Of a stretch of 44,349 nucleotides of DNA, positions 6,173-12,862 are shown piece by piece. Made by a program: the position numbers and the translations under genes. Under the pieces are notes generated by a model that had not been told where the DNA came from, ran no database searches, and saw nothing but the letters and a program-made list of their open reading frames with translations. Source of the DNA: an uncultured Clostridia bacterium (lineage in GTDB: Bacteria > Bacillota > Clostridia > Oscillospirales > Oscillospiraceae); NCBI GenBank assembly GCA_946531435.1, contig CAMNAO010000010.1, positions 1-44,349 of the forward strand, in the 5' to 3' direction. Position 1 is the stretch's first letter. Every line of letters starts with the position of its first letter.

Positions 6173-6607
6173 TTATAGATTAAGAATATCTTCAAAGTAT
6201 TGAAGAGATGATTTTTCTACCAAGGTCCTGTTTCTGGGAATTGAAAGATCTTTCTTCGCTTCCTTGTATTCGTTTAAATATTTGATCAAGCCTTTCTTAA
6301 CTTGGTAATCCTTTCCGCGCAATGCGTCAAACTCATTCTGCCGAATGATTGGCTTTGAAGAAGTATCTATGTACTTTTGAACATCGATAATGGCGATAGT
6401 GTTGCCATAGTCTATGCCGCATCGATTCTTTTTATCTGTCCAGAAAACATGAGGATGAGTGATATTAGAGCGCATTGGGATACAATAGTTTATGCCATCT
6501 ACTTCAAGTAATATCCTTACGAACGGACGGCCTGGTTTTTTGGGGACATGTTCAAGATGGCCGTAATCCTTGAAGAATTGTTCCTTTAGATAGACAAAAT
6601 TCAACAT
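6173..6607 (-). CDS. Probable type III toxin-antitoxin toxin (ToxN/AbiQ/TenpN-like endoRNase)
   Basis: 144 residues. The N-terminal part reads LNFVYLKEQFFKDYGH, then PGRPFVRILLEVDGINYCIPMRSNI with HPHVFWTD, followed by CGIDYGNTIAIIDVQKYID and a helical C-terminus with YLNEYKEAK. This layout (short start, beta-rich core with an IPxRS turn, GLDY-like segment, helix bundle) is what I know from ToxN/AbiQ/TenpN-type toxins. Assignment from the protein alone would be moderate; the upstream promoter, repeated pseudoknot RNA and intrinsic terminator make it stronger. GGAG precedes the ATG by 6 nt, right after the terminator. It is AT-rich compared with its neighbours, suggesting separate acquisition. 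Confidence 0.72.
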   Translation of the reverse strand: MLNFVYLKEQFFKDYGHLEHVPKKPGRPFVRILLEVDGINYCIPMRSNITHPHVFWTDKKNRCGIDYGNTIAIIDVQKYIDTSSKPIIRQNEFDALRGKDYQVKKGLIKYLNEYKEAKKDLSIPRNRTLVEKSSLQYFEDILNL

Positions 6608-6631
6608 AATGCACTCCAGAAAAATCCACAG

Positions 6632-6658
6632 AAAAAGGCCCCGGGGAAAACCGGAGCC
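6632..6658 (-). terminator. Terminator between antitoxin RNA and toxin gene
   Basis: Reverse strand GGCTCCGG-TTTTCC-CCGGGGCC followed by TTTTT. An 8-bp stem with one G-U pair. It sits 25 nt before the toxin ATG, the position where type III systems place an attenuating terminator that sets the RNA:toxin ratio. Confidence 0.8.
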
Positions 6659-6666
6659 CTATTCCA

Positions 6667-6761
6667 TTGAGCTTTCTTTTGATTACCCTGCTTGCGCTCT
6701 ACAAGCAGATAGGCGTTTGGGCTTTCTTTAGTCTCGGGCGGAGCTCGCGCCCTACGAGCTC
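6667..6761 (-). repeat. Two tandem pseudoknot units of the antitoxin RNA
   Basis: Unit 1 is 6717-6761 (stem GAGCTC, loop GTAGGGCGC, tail AAAGAAAGCCCAA). Unit 2 is 6667-6708 (stem CTGCTT/AAGCAG, loop GTAGAGCGC, tail AAAGAAAGCTCAA). The period is 50 to 53 nt. Stem bases differ between units but remain paired. Confidence 0.8.
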
Positions 6762-6817
6762 ATGCGGTTGACGATGGACAATGTTTATTTCCATGTCCGC
6801 GGCTTTGCCGCATCTGT

Positions 6818-6846
6818 ATTATATGTCATTTTTGCAAGTCTGACAA
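6818..6846 (-). promoter_or_regulatory. Promoter of the antitoxin RNA/toxin unit
   Basis: Reverse strand TTGTCA (6841-6846), 17-bp spacer, TATAAT (6818-6823). It faces away from the integrase gene. Confidence 0.82.
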
Positions 6847-6982
6847 CACACTTCAGAAAAAATTTACGTTTTGACGAAAAAATAATTCGCCAGTATTCGT
6901 CGTGATTTGCTCATGCTTAGAACGACATGTTCTTGCTGAGTATGCATCACTATATTGATACAATAAAGCGAAGAGGGATTAA

Positions 6983-8077
6983 ATGCAACGGACAAACTCA
7001 GCCGTCTGGCTGGAAAATTATCAGCGTTGGCAGATCAAGGTCCAGAAGGACGGCGAGCGCAGGAGTTTTTACAGCAACACCCCCGGCAGAAAGGGGCAGC
7101 GGGAGGCCAACGCGAAGGCCGATGCCTGGCTGGAGAACGACGTGGCCGACGATCGCCAGCGGGTCAAGGATCTCTGGGACCGGTATAAGGCCATGAAAGA
7201 AGAGACCACCAGTATGAGCAACGCCGAGAAGCTGGACGCGGACTGGCGCCTCTACTGCAGCGACCTCATCGGAAAGAAGATGATCCGCAAGCTCACGGAG
7301 AACGATCTGCAGACCTGCATCGACCGGGCCTATGCGGACCGCAAGCTGTCATATAAGACCCTCAGCAATCTGCGCTCCACCCTCACGGGCTTTATCACCT
7401 ACTGCCGGCGACGGCTGCATGTCACCCAGTTGGATCCGGAGCTGACAATTCCCTCCGGGGCCAAAAAGGGAGAGCGCCGGATCCTGCAGCCGGAGAGCCT
7501 GGTCAAGCTCTTCTCCTCCGAGGAGACGACCTATCACAAGCGGAAGATTCAGGATCCCCATATCCACGCTTACCGCTTCGCCGTGATCACCGGCCTCCGC
7601 CCCGGGGAGCTCCTGGGCCTCACCGTCGGCGATCGGCAAGGCAACACGCTGCGGATGCAGCGGGCCGTGAATGTCCGTGGCCAGGAGACCACGGGGAAGA
7701 ACGACAACGCCCGCCGGGTGTTCTCCCTCTCCCCCAGGGCCTGTGCGGAGTGGGACGCCCAGCTCGCGCTCTTAGAGGATCCGAAGGACCCAAAGGCGCG
7801 GATGTTCCCCTTCGTCTCCGAGAAGCAGTTTTACGATTGCTGGCGGCGCTACCAGGAGGCAAACGGGATCCCCCACATCAGCCTCTATGAGCTGCGGCAC
7901 ACCTTTGTCAGTGTGGTCAAGTACCTCCCGGAGGGCGAGGTCAAGGCCATCGTGGGCCATTCGGCCGCCATGGACACATGGGGCGTCTACAGCCACACCC
8001 TGGAGGGGGACAATGACAAGGCCGCAAAGGATGTCGGAGAGCTCTTTGAAAAGATATTGACGAAAGAAAAATCATAA
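6983..8077 (+). CDS. Tyrosine-family integrase
   Basis: 364 residues. The N-terminal part (about 1-65) resembles the AP2-like arm-binding domain (WLENYQRWQIKVQKDGERRSF), followed by a SAM-like core-binding domain (about 70-165) and the catalytic domain. Active-site residues are visible: Arg in TGLRPGELLGL, His/Arg in LYELRHTF, His in VGHS and Tyr in WGVYSH. The start has AGAGGG before ATG. It reads outward, 130 bp from the tRNA-derived attachment site, as expected for an element inserted at a tRNA 3' end. Length is normal for phage/ICE integrases. Confidence 0.95.
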   Translation: MQRTNSAVWLENYQRWQIKVQKDGERRSFYSNTPGRKGQREANAKADAWLENDVADDRQRVKDLWDRYKAMKEETTSMSNAEKLDADWRLYCSDLIGKKMIRKLTENDLQTCIDRAYADRKLSYKTLSNLRSTLTGFITYCRRRLHVTQLDPELTIPSGAKKGERRILQPESLVKLFSSEETTYHKRKIQDPHIHAYRFAVITGLRPGELLGLTVGDRQGNTLRMQRAVNVRGQETTGKNDNARRVFSLSPRACAEWDAQLALLEDPKDPKARMFPFVSEKQFYDCWRRYQEANGIPHISLYELRHTFVSVVKYLPEGEVKAIVGHSAAMDTWGVYSHTLEGDNDKAAKDVGELFEKILTKEKS

Positions 8078-8206
8078 CCCATTCTATAACCCACTTTTTT
8101 ATTAACACAGAAAATAGCGGATTATTTCTTTGAATAAAGTTCTATAAAATAGTGCTATTTATGCCGATTTCTGAACGGTTTACAAGTCAATGATAAAAGT
8201 CTGAAA

Positions 8207-8230
8207 GTTCGATCCCGGTCACCGGCACCA
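8207..8230 (+). other. Right attachment site: 3' end of a tRNA gene
   Basis: GTTCGATC-CCGGT-CACCGGC-ACCA reads as T-loop, 3' T-stem strand, 3' acceptor strand, discriminator and CCA. The bases before it (CTGAAA) cannot form the 5' T-stem strand, so no whole tRNA is here. The intact gene should lie beyond the left edge and start GCCGGTG. Its anticodon cannot be known from this fragment. Confidence 0.8.
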
Positions 8231-8234
8231 GCTC

Positions 8235-8297
8235 AGAAAAGCCGAGAATGCTTCGCAATGGCGCCTGCGCCATTGCTCGATGATTCTCGGCTTTTCT
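8235..8297 (+). terminator. Long terminator-like hairpin after the tRNA end
   Basis: A 15-bp perfect stem (AGAAAAGCCGAGAAT with its complement ending at 8297) encloses a second stem CAATGGCGC/GCGCCATTG. It probably was the natural terminator of the tRNA transcript. The segment TTGCTCGATGATT (8273-8285) recurs at 8508-8520 beside another small hairpin. Confidence 0.65.
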
Positions 8298-8304
8298 TCG
8301 CTTT

Positions 8305-8457
8305 CCGAGACGAACCCGCTGCGCTGAGCTTCGTCTCGGTGGGAACGGGGGTACGGGAGTTTTCACAACGTTCGCGACGACATTTTTGTCATCGCTCACC
8401 CGTTCAAGTCGCTCCTTCTTTTCCGAATCAGACCCGCTGCGTCGGGCTCTGATTCGG
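8305..8457. repeat. Two hairpins with different arms and a shared core
   Basis: 8305-8339 has arms CCGAGACGAA/TTCGTCTCGG around CCCGCTGCGCTGAGC. 8423-8457 has arms CCGAATCAGA/TCTGATTCGG around CCCGCTGCGTCGGGC. Both arms are perfect 10-bp complements yet differ in sequence, while the 15-nt core is nearly the same. A third member is at 33070-33102. Confidence 0.75.
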
Positions 8458-8578
8458 TTGGAGGGGGGTACGTTTTCCAAAAATGCACCGTAATACCGCA
8501 AGCGGTATTGCTCGATGATTGACAAACCTTCTCCTTATCGGAGAACGCGGTTTCCCAAGATTGGAAATTCCATATCAA

Positions 8579-8623
8579 AAAGCCCCGGCATAGGCGCAGC
8601 AAACTGCGTCTTTGCCGGGGCTT
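8579..8623 (-). terminator. Terminator of the permease gene
   Basis: Reverse strand AAGCCCCGGCA pairs with TGCCGGGGCTT and is followed by TTTTTG. The inner core GGCGCAGCAAACTGCGTC (8593-8610) is the same, bar one base, as in the ytvI terminator at 32631-32670. Confidence 0.85.
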
Positions 8624-8647
8624 GGTTTGGTCCGCGAGAGACTTTCC

Positions 8648-10072
8648 TTACACCGCCAGGAAAAACTTCACGAGGAATATGGCGGAGAGCACATAGGTCA
8701 GCACGGAAATCTCCCTGGCCTTGCCGGTGCAGAGCTTGATGACCGTATAGCAGATGAGAGCAAGCCCGATGCCGTGGCCGATGGAACCGGAGATGGGCAT
8801 GGTGATCAGCATCACCGCCACAGGCAGCAGCTGGCTGAGATCGTCAAAATCAATTTTTTTCAGATTGCTCAGCATCAGGATGCCCACATAGATAAGAGCC
8901 GAGGATGTGGCTGCGGCGGGGATGATGGCGGCAATCGGCGCAATGAAGATGCAGAGCAGGAACAGCACCGCCGCAGTTAGGGCTGTAAGGCCGGTGCGGC
9001 CCCCCGCCTCCACGCCGGAAGCGGACTCAACAAAGGTGGTGACAGTGGAGGTCCCGGTAAAGGCCCCGGCCAGGGTGCCCACCGCGTCAGACAGCAGGGC
9101 TTCCTTCATTTTGGGCATGTTTCCGTTTTCATCCAGCATATTTGCCCGGGAGGCAGTCCCCACTAGGGTGCCGATGGTATCAAACATATCGATGATGCAG
9201 AAGGTGATCACCAGAGTAATGAGCGTGAACCAGCCCACCTGGGCAATTCCGGCGAAATCCAGCTGAAAGAGCGTCGTTGCGGCCATATCCCGAAAGGGGG
9301 GCACGAAAGAAGCAGTCTTTAAGCTCTCAAAGGGATTCACACGGAGGAAGACCGCCTCCCCGATCCAATAAACGACGGAGGCCGCCACCATGCCGTACAG
9401 GACCGCGCCCTTTACCTTCCGGTGATCCAGGGCGACAATCAGAAAGAGGCCCACAAACATCGTGACCACCGTCAGCACCATGACCGCGTAGCCGGAGCCC
9501 ATGGAATCCCGAGCGAAGGCCGCTGTGAGAGCGCCGAAGAAATCCCGCATGGCGTAGAAGGGTCCGCCGGTTTCGGAATAGACGCCCACATTGGAGCCGA
9601 AGCCGATGTTCATCAGCATGAGTCCGATGGAAGGGCCGATGCCCAGGCGGACGCCCATGGGAATGGCCTCCACGATCTTCTCCCGCACATTGAGGGCGGA
9701 GAGCACCAGGAACACCACGCCCTCAATGAAAATGATAACAAGGGCTGAACGGAAGGACTGGAGATAGGTAAGGCCCGTCATGGCGGCGATGTTGGCCACC
9801 ACTACAGCGAAGAAGGAATTGAGGCCCATACCCGGCGCCATCACAAAGGGCTTGTTGGCCAAAAACGCCATAGATGCCGTACCGATGGCAGAGGCGATGC
9901 AGGTAGCAAGGAACACTCCGTTCCAGAGCTCTGCCCCCTCGCTGCCGAAGCCCGTCAACAGATTGGGATTCAGGGCGATGATATAGGCCATGGTCATAAA
10001 GGTGGTGAGTCCGGCCAGCAGCTCCGTGCGGACCGTGGTCCCGTTCTCTTTTAAATGAAACAGCTTATCCAC
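8648..10072 (-). CDS. NCS2-family purine-type permease (AzgA-like)
   Basis: 474 residues, a polytopic membrane protein with about 12 to 14 hydrophobic segments. The start region (DKLFHLKENGTTVRTELLAGL, then TTFMTMAYIIALNP) and NKPFVMAPGMGLNSFFA are signatures of the AzgA branch of nucleobase:cation symporters, which take up adenine, guanine or hypoxanthine. FDTIGTLVGTASRA and TTFVESASGVEAGGRTGL are further family motifs. GTG at 10072 with AAAGGAGACCG upstream fits the family start; the longer ATG reading adds an unconserved leader. Single-gene unit. I see no purine riboswitch upstream. Confidence 0.9.
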   Translation of the reverse strand: MDKLFHLKENGTTVRTELLAGLTTFMTMAYIIALNPNLLTGFGSEGAELWNGVFLATCIASAIGTASMAFLANKPFVMAPGMGLNSFFAVVVANIAAMTGLTYLQSFRSALVIIFIEGVVFLVLSALNVREKIVEAIPMGVRLGIGPSIGLMLMNIGFGSNVGVYSETGGPFYAMRDFFGALTAAFARDSMGSGYAVMVLTVVTMFVGLFLIVALDHRKVKGAVLYGMVAASVVYWIGEAVFLRVNPFESLKTASFVPPFRDMAATTLFQLDFAGIAQVGWFTLITLVITFCIIDMFDTIGTLVGTASRANMLDENGNMPKMKEALLSDAVGTLAGAFTGTSTVTTFVESASGVEAGGRTGLTALTAAVLFLLCIFIAPIAAIIPAAATSSALIYVGILMLSNLKKIDFDDLSQLLPVAVMLITMPISGSIGHGIGLALICYTVIKLCTGKAREISVLTYVLSAIFLVKFFLAV

Positions 10073-10093
10073 GATTTCGGTCTCCTTTCGCGG

Positions 10094-10135
10094 AAAAAAA
10101 TAAAAGGGGCACCTCGTTATTGTAGCAGGTGTCCC
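10094..10135 (-). terminator. Terminator after the CHAP gene
   Basis: Reverse strand GGGACACCT/AGGTGCCCC (one mismatch) followed by TTTTATTTTTTT. It lies between the CHAP gene and the permease start, so it separates the two units. Confidence 0.7.
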
Positions 10136-10162
10136 ATAAAAAAGCAATTGAATCATGACGCT

Positions 10163-10855
10163 TCAGCCGTTTAAAAGTCTCTTCCAGCTATCCTTTCCGC
10201 AGATGCCGTCCACCGTGATCCCGCAGGCCCTTTGGAAGCAGCGAAGGGCGGACTCCGTATCCCCGCCGAAGTCTCCGTCAGCCCCATAGCTGCCGCAGGA
10301 GCAGCCCCGGCCAATCAGGAGAAGCTGCATGGCCTTCACTTCCTCCCCCTGATCGCCCCGGTCCAGCTCCTTCAGTCGGATATCCACGCCGGGGGCTGTG
10401 GACTCACGGTAGGCCGGGCGGTAGGCGCCGCCGATGCTGTCCGTCTTCCGCTCCACCCGGCGAACTTCGTCGCCGGTATTGCCCTCCACGGCTACGACTC
10501 TGCCGTCCCGGACCTCCACGCAGATACCCGCGTGATCCATGTAGGCGTCCCCATCCAACTGGTAGAGCAGGACGTCCCCCCGGCGGTAGTCCCCGGTGAC
10601 CCAGCGCCCCTGCTGCTGTGCCCAGTGCATCAGAGCGGTGCAGGAGGCGGTCTTTCCCCCACCGTAAAAAAGCTCCGAAAGGTCCGCGTCCCGGAACACC
10701 CACCAGACGAAGACCATGCACCAGGGGTAGGCATCCCCGGATACGGCGTGGCTGTAATAGGCCGTATTGTACTTGATATTGTTGCTGCCCGGCGGGTCCT
10801 CCGCGGTGCCGATCTGAGCCTCCGCCGCGTAAACCAGGCGGTCGATTTCCGTCAT
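10163..10855 (-). CDS. CHAP-domain amidase/endopeptidase with peptidoglycan-binding domain
   Basis: 230 residues. The CHAP domain (about 5-140) shows the catalytic Cys in AYPWCMVFVWWVF and His in MDHAGICVEV, with GNTGD as the following Asn/Asp strand. The C-terminus (about 155-228) is a PG_binding_1 repeat: GDQGEEVKAMQLLL, GADGDFGGDTESALRCFQ, GKDSW. Together they form a cell-wall hydrolase, phage-endolysin-like in layout. There is no signal peptide. ATG at 10855 was chosen because homology starts at MTEIDRL; the longer frame upstream overlaps mutY in antisense-like, unconserved sequence. No holin or other phage genes are adjacent, so it may be a domesticated endolysin. Confidence 0.85.
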   Translation of the reverse strand: MTEIDRLVYAAEAQIGTAEDPPGSNNIKYNTAYYSHAVSGDAYPWCMVFVWWVFRDADLSELFYGGGKTASCTALMHWAQQQGRWVTGDYRRGDVLLYQLDGDAYMDHAGICVEVRDGRVVAVEGNTGDEVRRVERKTDSIGGAYRPAYRESTAPGVDIRLKELDRGDQGEEVKAMQLLLIGRGCSCGSYGADGDFGGDTESALRCFQRACGITVDGICGKDSWKRLLNG

Positions 10856-10876
10856 ACGATCACATCCCGATAGAAA

Positions 10877-10914
10877 TTGGGCCGGAAGGCGAGACTGCTC
10901 GCCGTCCGGCCCAA
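10877..10914. terminator. Hairpin between mutY and the CHAP gene
   Basis: Arms TTGGGCCGGA/TCCGGCCCAA (10 bp) enclose a second stem GGCGAG/CTCGCC. It starts just after the mutY stop. The T-run is weak, so termination may be partial. Confidence 0.5.
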
Positions 10915-10920
10915 GCCATT

Positions 10921-12003
10921 CTATGTGGGATCCTGTCCTGTGGCATCCAGCTTTTGCAGAAGCTCCCCAAAAAACCGGAAGGCCGTGGGTATGGGGACAC
11001 TTTCCCGGATCTCCGCGCCGGTCCTCCACTCCAGCTCCTCCACCGGCAAATCGCAGCGCGCCAGGTAACCCGTCATGTGCCACTCCACATGGGTGAAAAT
11101 GTGTTTGGCTTTCCCGCAGGGGGCATAGGACAGAAGCTGAGCTCCCCGCCGGGAGAGCCAGTCCTCCAATTCCCCTCTGGTGAGGCCTCCTTCCCGATTG
11201 GGAAATTCCCAGAGCCCCGCCAGAAGTCCTTTCTCCCGGCGGCGTCGCACCGCCCAGCGATCCCCGCATCTGAGAAGCACCACGCTGCGCTCCTCGATCC
11301 TGCGGGCCTTGGGGGTGGCTTTCACCGGATAGGCCTCCACCGTTCCCGTCTTATGGGCCAGGCAAAGCTCCCGGAGGGGGCAGAGAAGGCAGCGGGCCTC
11401 CCCATTGGGAACGCAGACCGTCTCCCCCAGCTCCATGATGCCCTCGGTCACCAGGGCGGCCTCCTGCCCCCGGGGATAAGCCGTCCGAAGAAGCTCCGCC
11501 GCCTGAAGTCTTGTCCGCTCCTGGGCAATGTCATCGCCCCAGGCAAGGAGCCGGGTCAGCACCCGCAGCACGTTCCCGTCCACTGCGGGCTCCGGCTCCC
11601 CATAGGCGATGGAGGCGATGGCGCCGGCGGTATAGGCGCCGATGCCCGCCAGCTCCCGAAGCTCCCGGGCGGTGCGGGGAAGGACACCGTTATGGTGCTC
11701 CATCACCTGGACGGCGGCCTTCTTCAGGTTCCGGGCCCGGCTGTAGTAGCCCAGCCCCTCCCAAAGCTTCATGAGGCGGTCATCCTCCACCGAAGCCAGG
11801 GAGGAAATATCCGGCAGCTCCTTCAAAAAGCGCTCATAATAAGGGATCGCCGCCTCAATGCGGGTCTGCTGAAGCATGATCTCCGACAGCCAGACATGGT
11901 AGGGCGTGGGATCCAGCCGCCAGGGCAGAGGGCGCCGGTTTTCCCGATACCAGTCCGCGATGCGCTTCAGGCTCTCTTCAATTCTCCATGCCTCCGGCTC
12001 CAC
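10921..12003 (-). CDS. mutY: A/G-specific adenine glycosylase MutY
   Basis: 360 residues. It removes adenine opposite 8-oxoguanine in base excision repair. Seen: WRLDPTPYHVWLSEIMLQQTR with the catalytic Glu, the helix-hairpin-helix LAGIGAYTAGAIASIA, the catalytic Asp in VDGNVLRVLTR, and the 4Fe-4S ligands C-x6-C-x2-C-x5-C (CVPNGEARCLLCPLREL plus C). A Nudix-like C-terminal domain (about 225-350) recognises 8-oxoG. The start is GTG at 12003 behind AGGAGGTCCGCT; an upstream ATG adds 22 residues of unrelated sequence. It is a monocistronic or loosely linked gene downstream of a repeat-filled gap. Confidence 0.95.
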   Translation of the reverse strand: MEPEAWRIEESLKRIADWYRENRRPLPWRLDPTPYHVWLSEIMLQQTRIEAAIPYYERFLKELPDISSLASVEDDRLMKLWEGLGYYSRARNLKKAAVQVMEHHNGVLPRTARELRELAGIGAYTAGAIASIAYGEPEPAVDGNVLRVLTRLLAWGDDIAQERTRLQAAELLRTAYPRGQEAALVTEGIMELGETVCVPNGEARCLLCPLRELCLAHKTGTVEAYPVKATPKARRIEERSVVLLRCGDRWAVRRRREKGLLAGLWEFPNREGGLTRGELEDWLSRRGAQLLSYAPCGKAKHIFTHVEWHMTGYLARCDLPVEELEWRTGAEIRESVPIPTAFRFFGELLQKLDATGQDPT

Positions 12004-12098
12004 AGCGGACCTCCTCGATGATGGCAAAATACAGGATATAGATACAGAAGGAAACCGTTGTGTCTCCATTTACAGCCCCACGAGGGGACGAGAGATGC

Positions 12099-12220
12099 GG
12101 ATTGCCACGACCAACGCTTCGGCGCTGGTCTCGCAATGACGCAAAAGATTGACAGCCGAAGCGATTACCAATCCTCCTCAGCCATTGCGAGGCAAAGCAA
12201 AGCGACCACGTGGCAATCCG
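12099..12220. repeat. Inverted pair of GGATTGCCACG palindromic repeats
   Basis: 12099-12140 reads GGATTGCCACG, a GACCAACGC/GCGCTGGTC hairpin, and CTCGCAATGAC. 12183-12220 is the reverse form (CATTGCGAGG to CGTGGCAATCCG). They face each other and could pair into one large cruciform. Other copies are at 16910-16947 and 32703-32739. The rest of the gap (12004-12299) shows no gene. Confidence 0.7.
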
Positions 12221-12299
12221 TCTCTTCGTCCTAAAACGTCCCTTTGTTCCAATAGGATTGTTTTAGCAGAAACAATACACTACGAATGCAGAATTCTCC

Positions 12300-12845
12300 C
12301 TACTTCTTCCCCAGGAGGTCCATGGCGCCGCCAAGAAGGGTGCTGAGAAGGTCGCCGGCATTGGGCGCCTCCTCCTCGATGCCCTTCAAAAGGTTCATGG
12401 CCGCCTTTTTGGTGTCGCTGTCCGCCGCCCGATAGAGCTCCACCAGCTTCTTTTCCGTAGCGGTGAGGGCAAAGGCATCCTGGGCCGCCGTCTTTTTCGC
12501 AGTTTCCGTCTTTTTGGCAGTTTCCGTCTTTTTGGCAGTTTCCGTCTTTTTCGCAGTTTCCGTCTTTTTTGCAGACTCCGTCTTCTTCCCCTGGGTCTTC
12601 TTCGTCTCCGTCTTTTTCGCGGCGGCCTCCGCCTCCGCCTTGGCGGCGTTCAGAAGTGACGCCTGGGTCACCCCCGTAGCCTTGGCGATGGCCTTCAGCT
12701 GGGCCTGGGTCAGGTCCTTCTGCCCACGCTCCGCCTTGCTGAGGTCCGCGGCAGTAAGCCCCTCCACCTGGTTTGCCAGCGCCTCCTGGGTCAGCTTCGC
12801 CCCGGTGCGGGCTTCCTTGATCAGCGTTCCGACACTCGTTGCCAT
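12300..12845 (-). CDS. XRE-type protein with Lys/Thr repeat linker
   Basis: 181 residues in three parts. An N-terminal helix-turn-helix (about 1-65; TLIKEARTGAKLTQEALAN, LSKAERGQKDLTQAQLKAIA). Then a repeat tract (about 75-118), AKKTET repeated about five times without interruption. Then a helical C-terminus (TATEKKLVELYRAADSDTKKAAMNLLKGI). The Lys-Lys-Thr-Glu tract recalls histone H1-like or Hc1-type tails that hold DNA non-specifically. The underlying DNA is an 18-bp tandem repeat (about 12485-12600), so copy number could vary between strains. A good GGAAGGGAG site precedes the ATG. Function unknown; nucleoid or regulatory protein is likely. Confidence 0.78.
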   Translation of the reverse strand: MATSVGTLIKEARTGAKLTQEALANQVEGLTAADLSKAERGQKDLTQAQLKAIAKATGVTQASLLNAAKAEAEAAAKKTETKKTQGKKTESAKKTETAKKTETAKKTETAKKTETAKKTAAQDAFALTATEKKLVELYRAADSDTKKAAMNLLKGIEEEAPNAGDLLSTLLGGAMDLLGKK

Positions 12846-12862
12846 GCTCTGTCTCCCTTCCT

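Larger units (their letters stand above)
6632..6811 (-). ncRNA. Putative type III antitoxin RNA
   Basis: A transcript of about 180 nt from the promoter at 6818-6846 to the terminator before the toxin. It contains two tandem units. Each has a hairpin with a 9-nt loop GTAGRGCGC and, 15 to 25 nt on, a tail AAAGAAAGCYCAA. Loop GGGC pairs with tail GCCC in unit 1, and GAGC with GCTC in unit 2: a compensatory change that supports an H-type pseudoknot. The first 50 nt contain a further hairpin (GGACA/TGTCC). Confidence 0.72.

Noticed and set aside
8207..8230. A complete tRNA gene
   Set aside because: Only the T-loop and 3' strand are present; the upstream sequence cannot form the T-stem, anticodon or D-arms.
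10072..10162. Purine riboswitch before the NCS2 permease
   Set aside because: The short leader lacks the conserved purine-riboswitch core; the hairpin present is explained as the terminator of the CHAP gene.
10163..10855. Evidence for a second prophage around the CHAP hydrolase
   Set aside because: No holin, structural or integrase genes are adjacent; neighbours are chromosomal.
12485..12600. CRISPR array
   Set aside because: The 18-bp tandem repeats have no spacers and lie in frame inside a gene, coding AKKTET.
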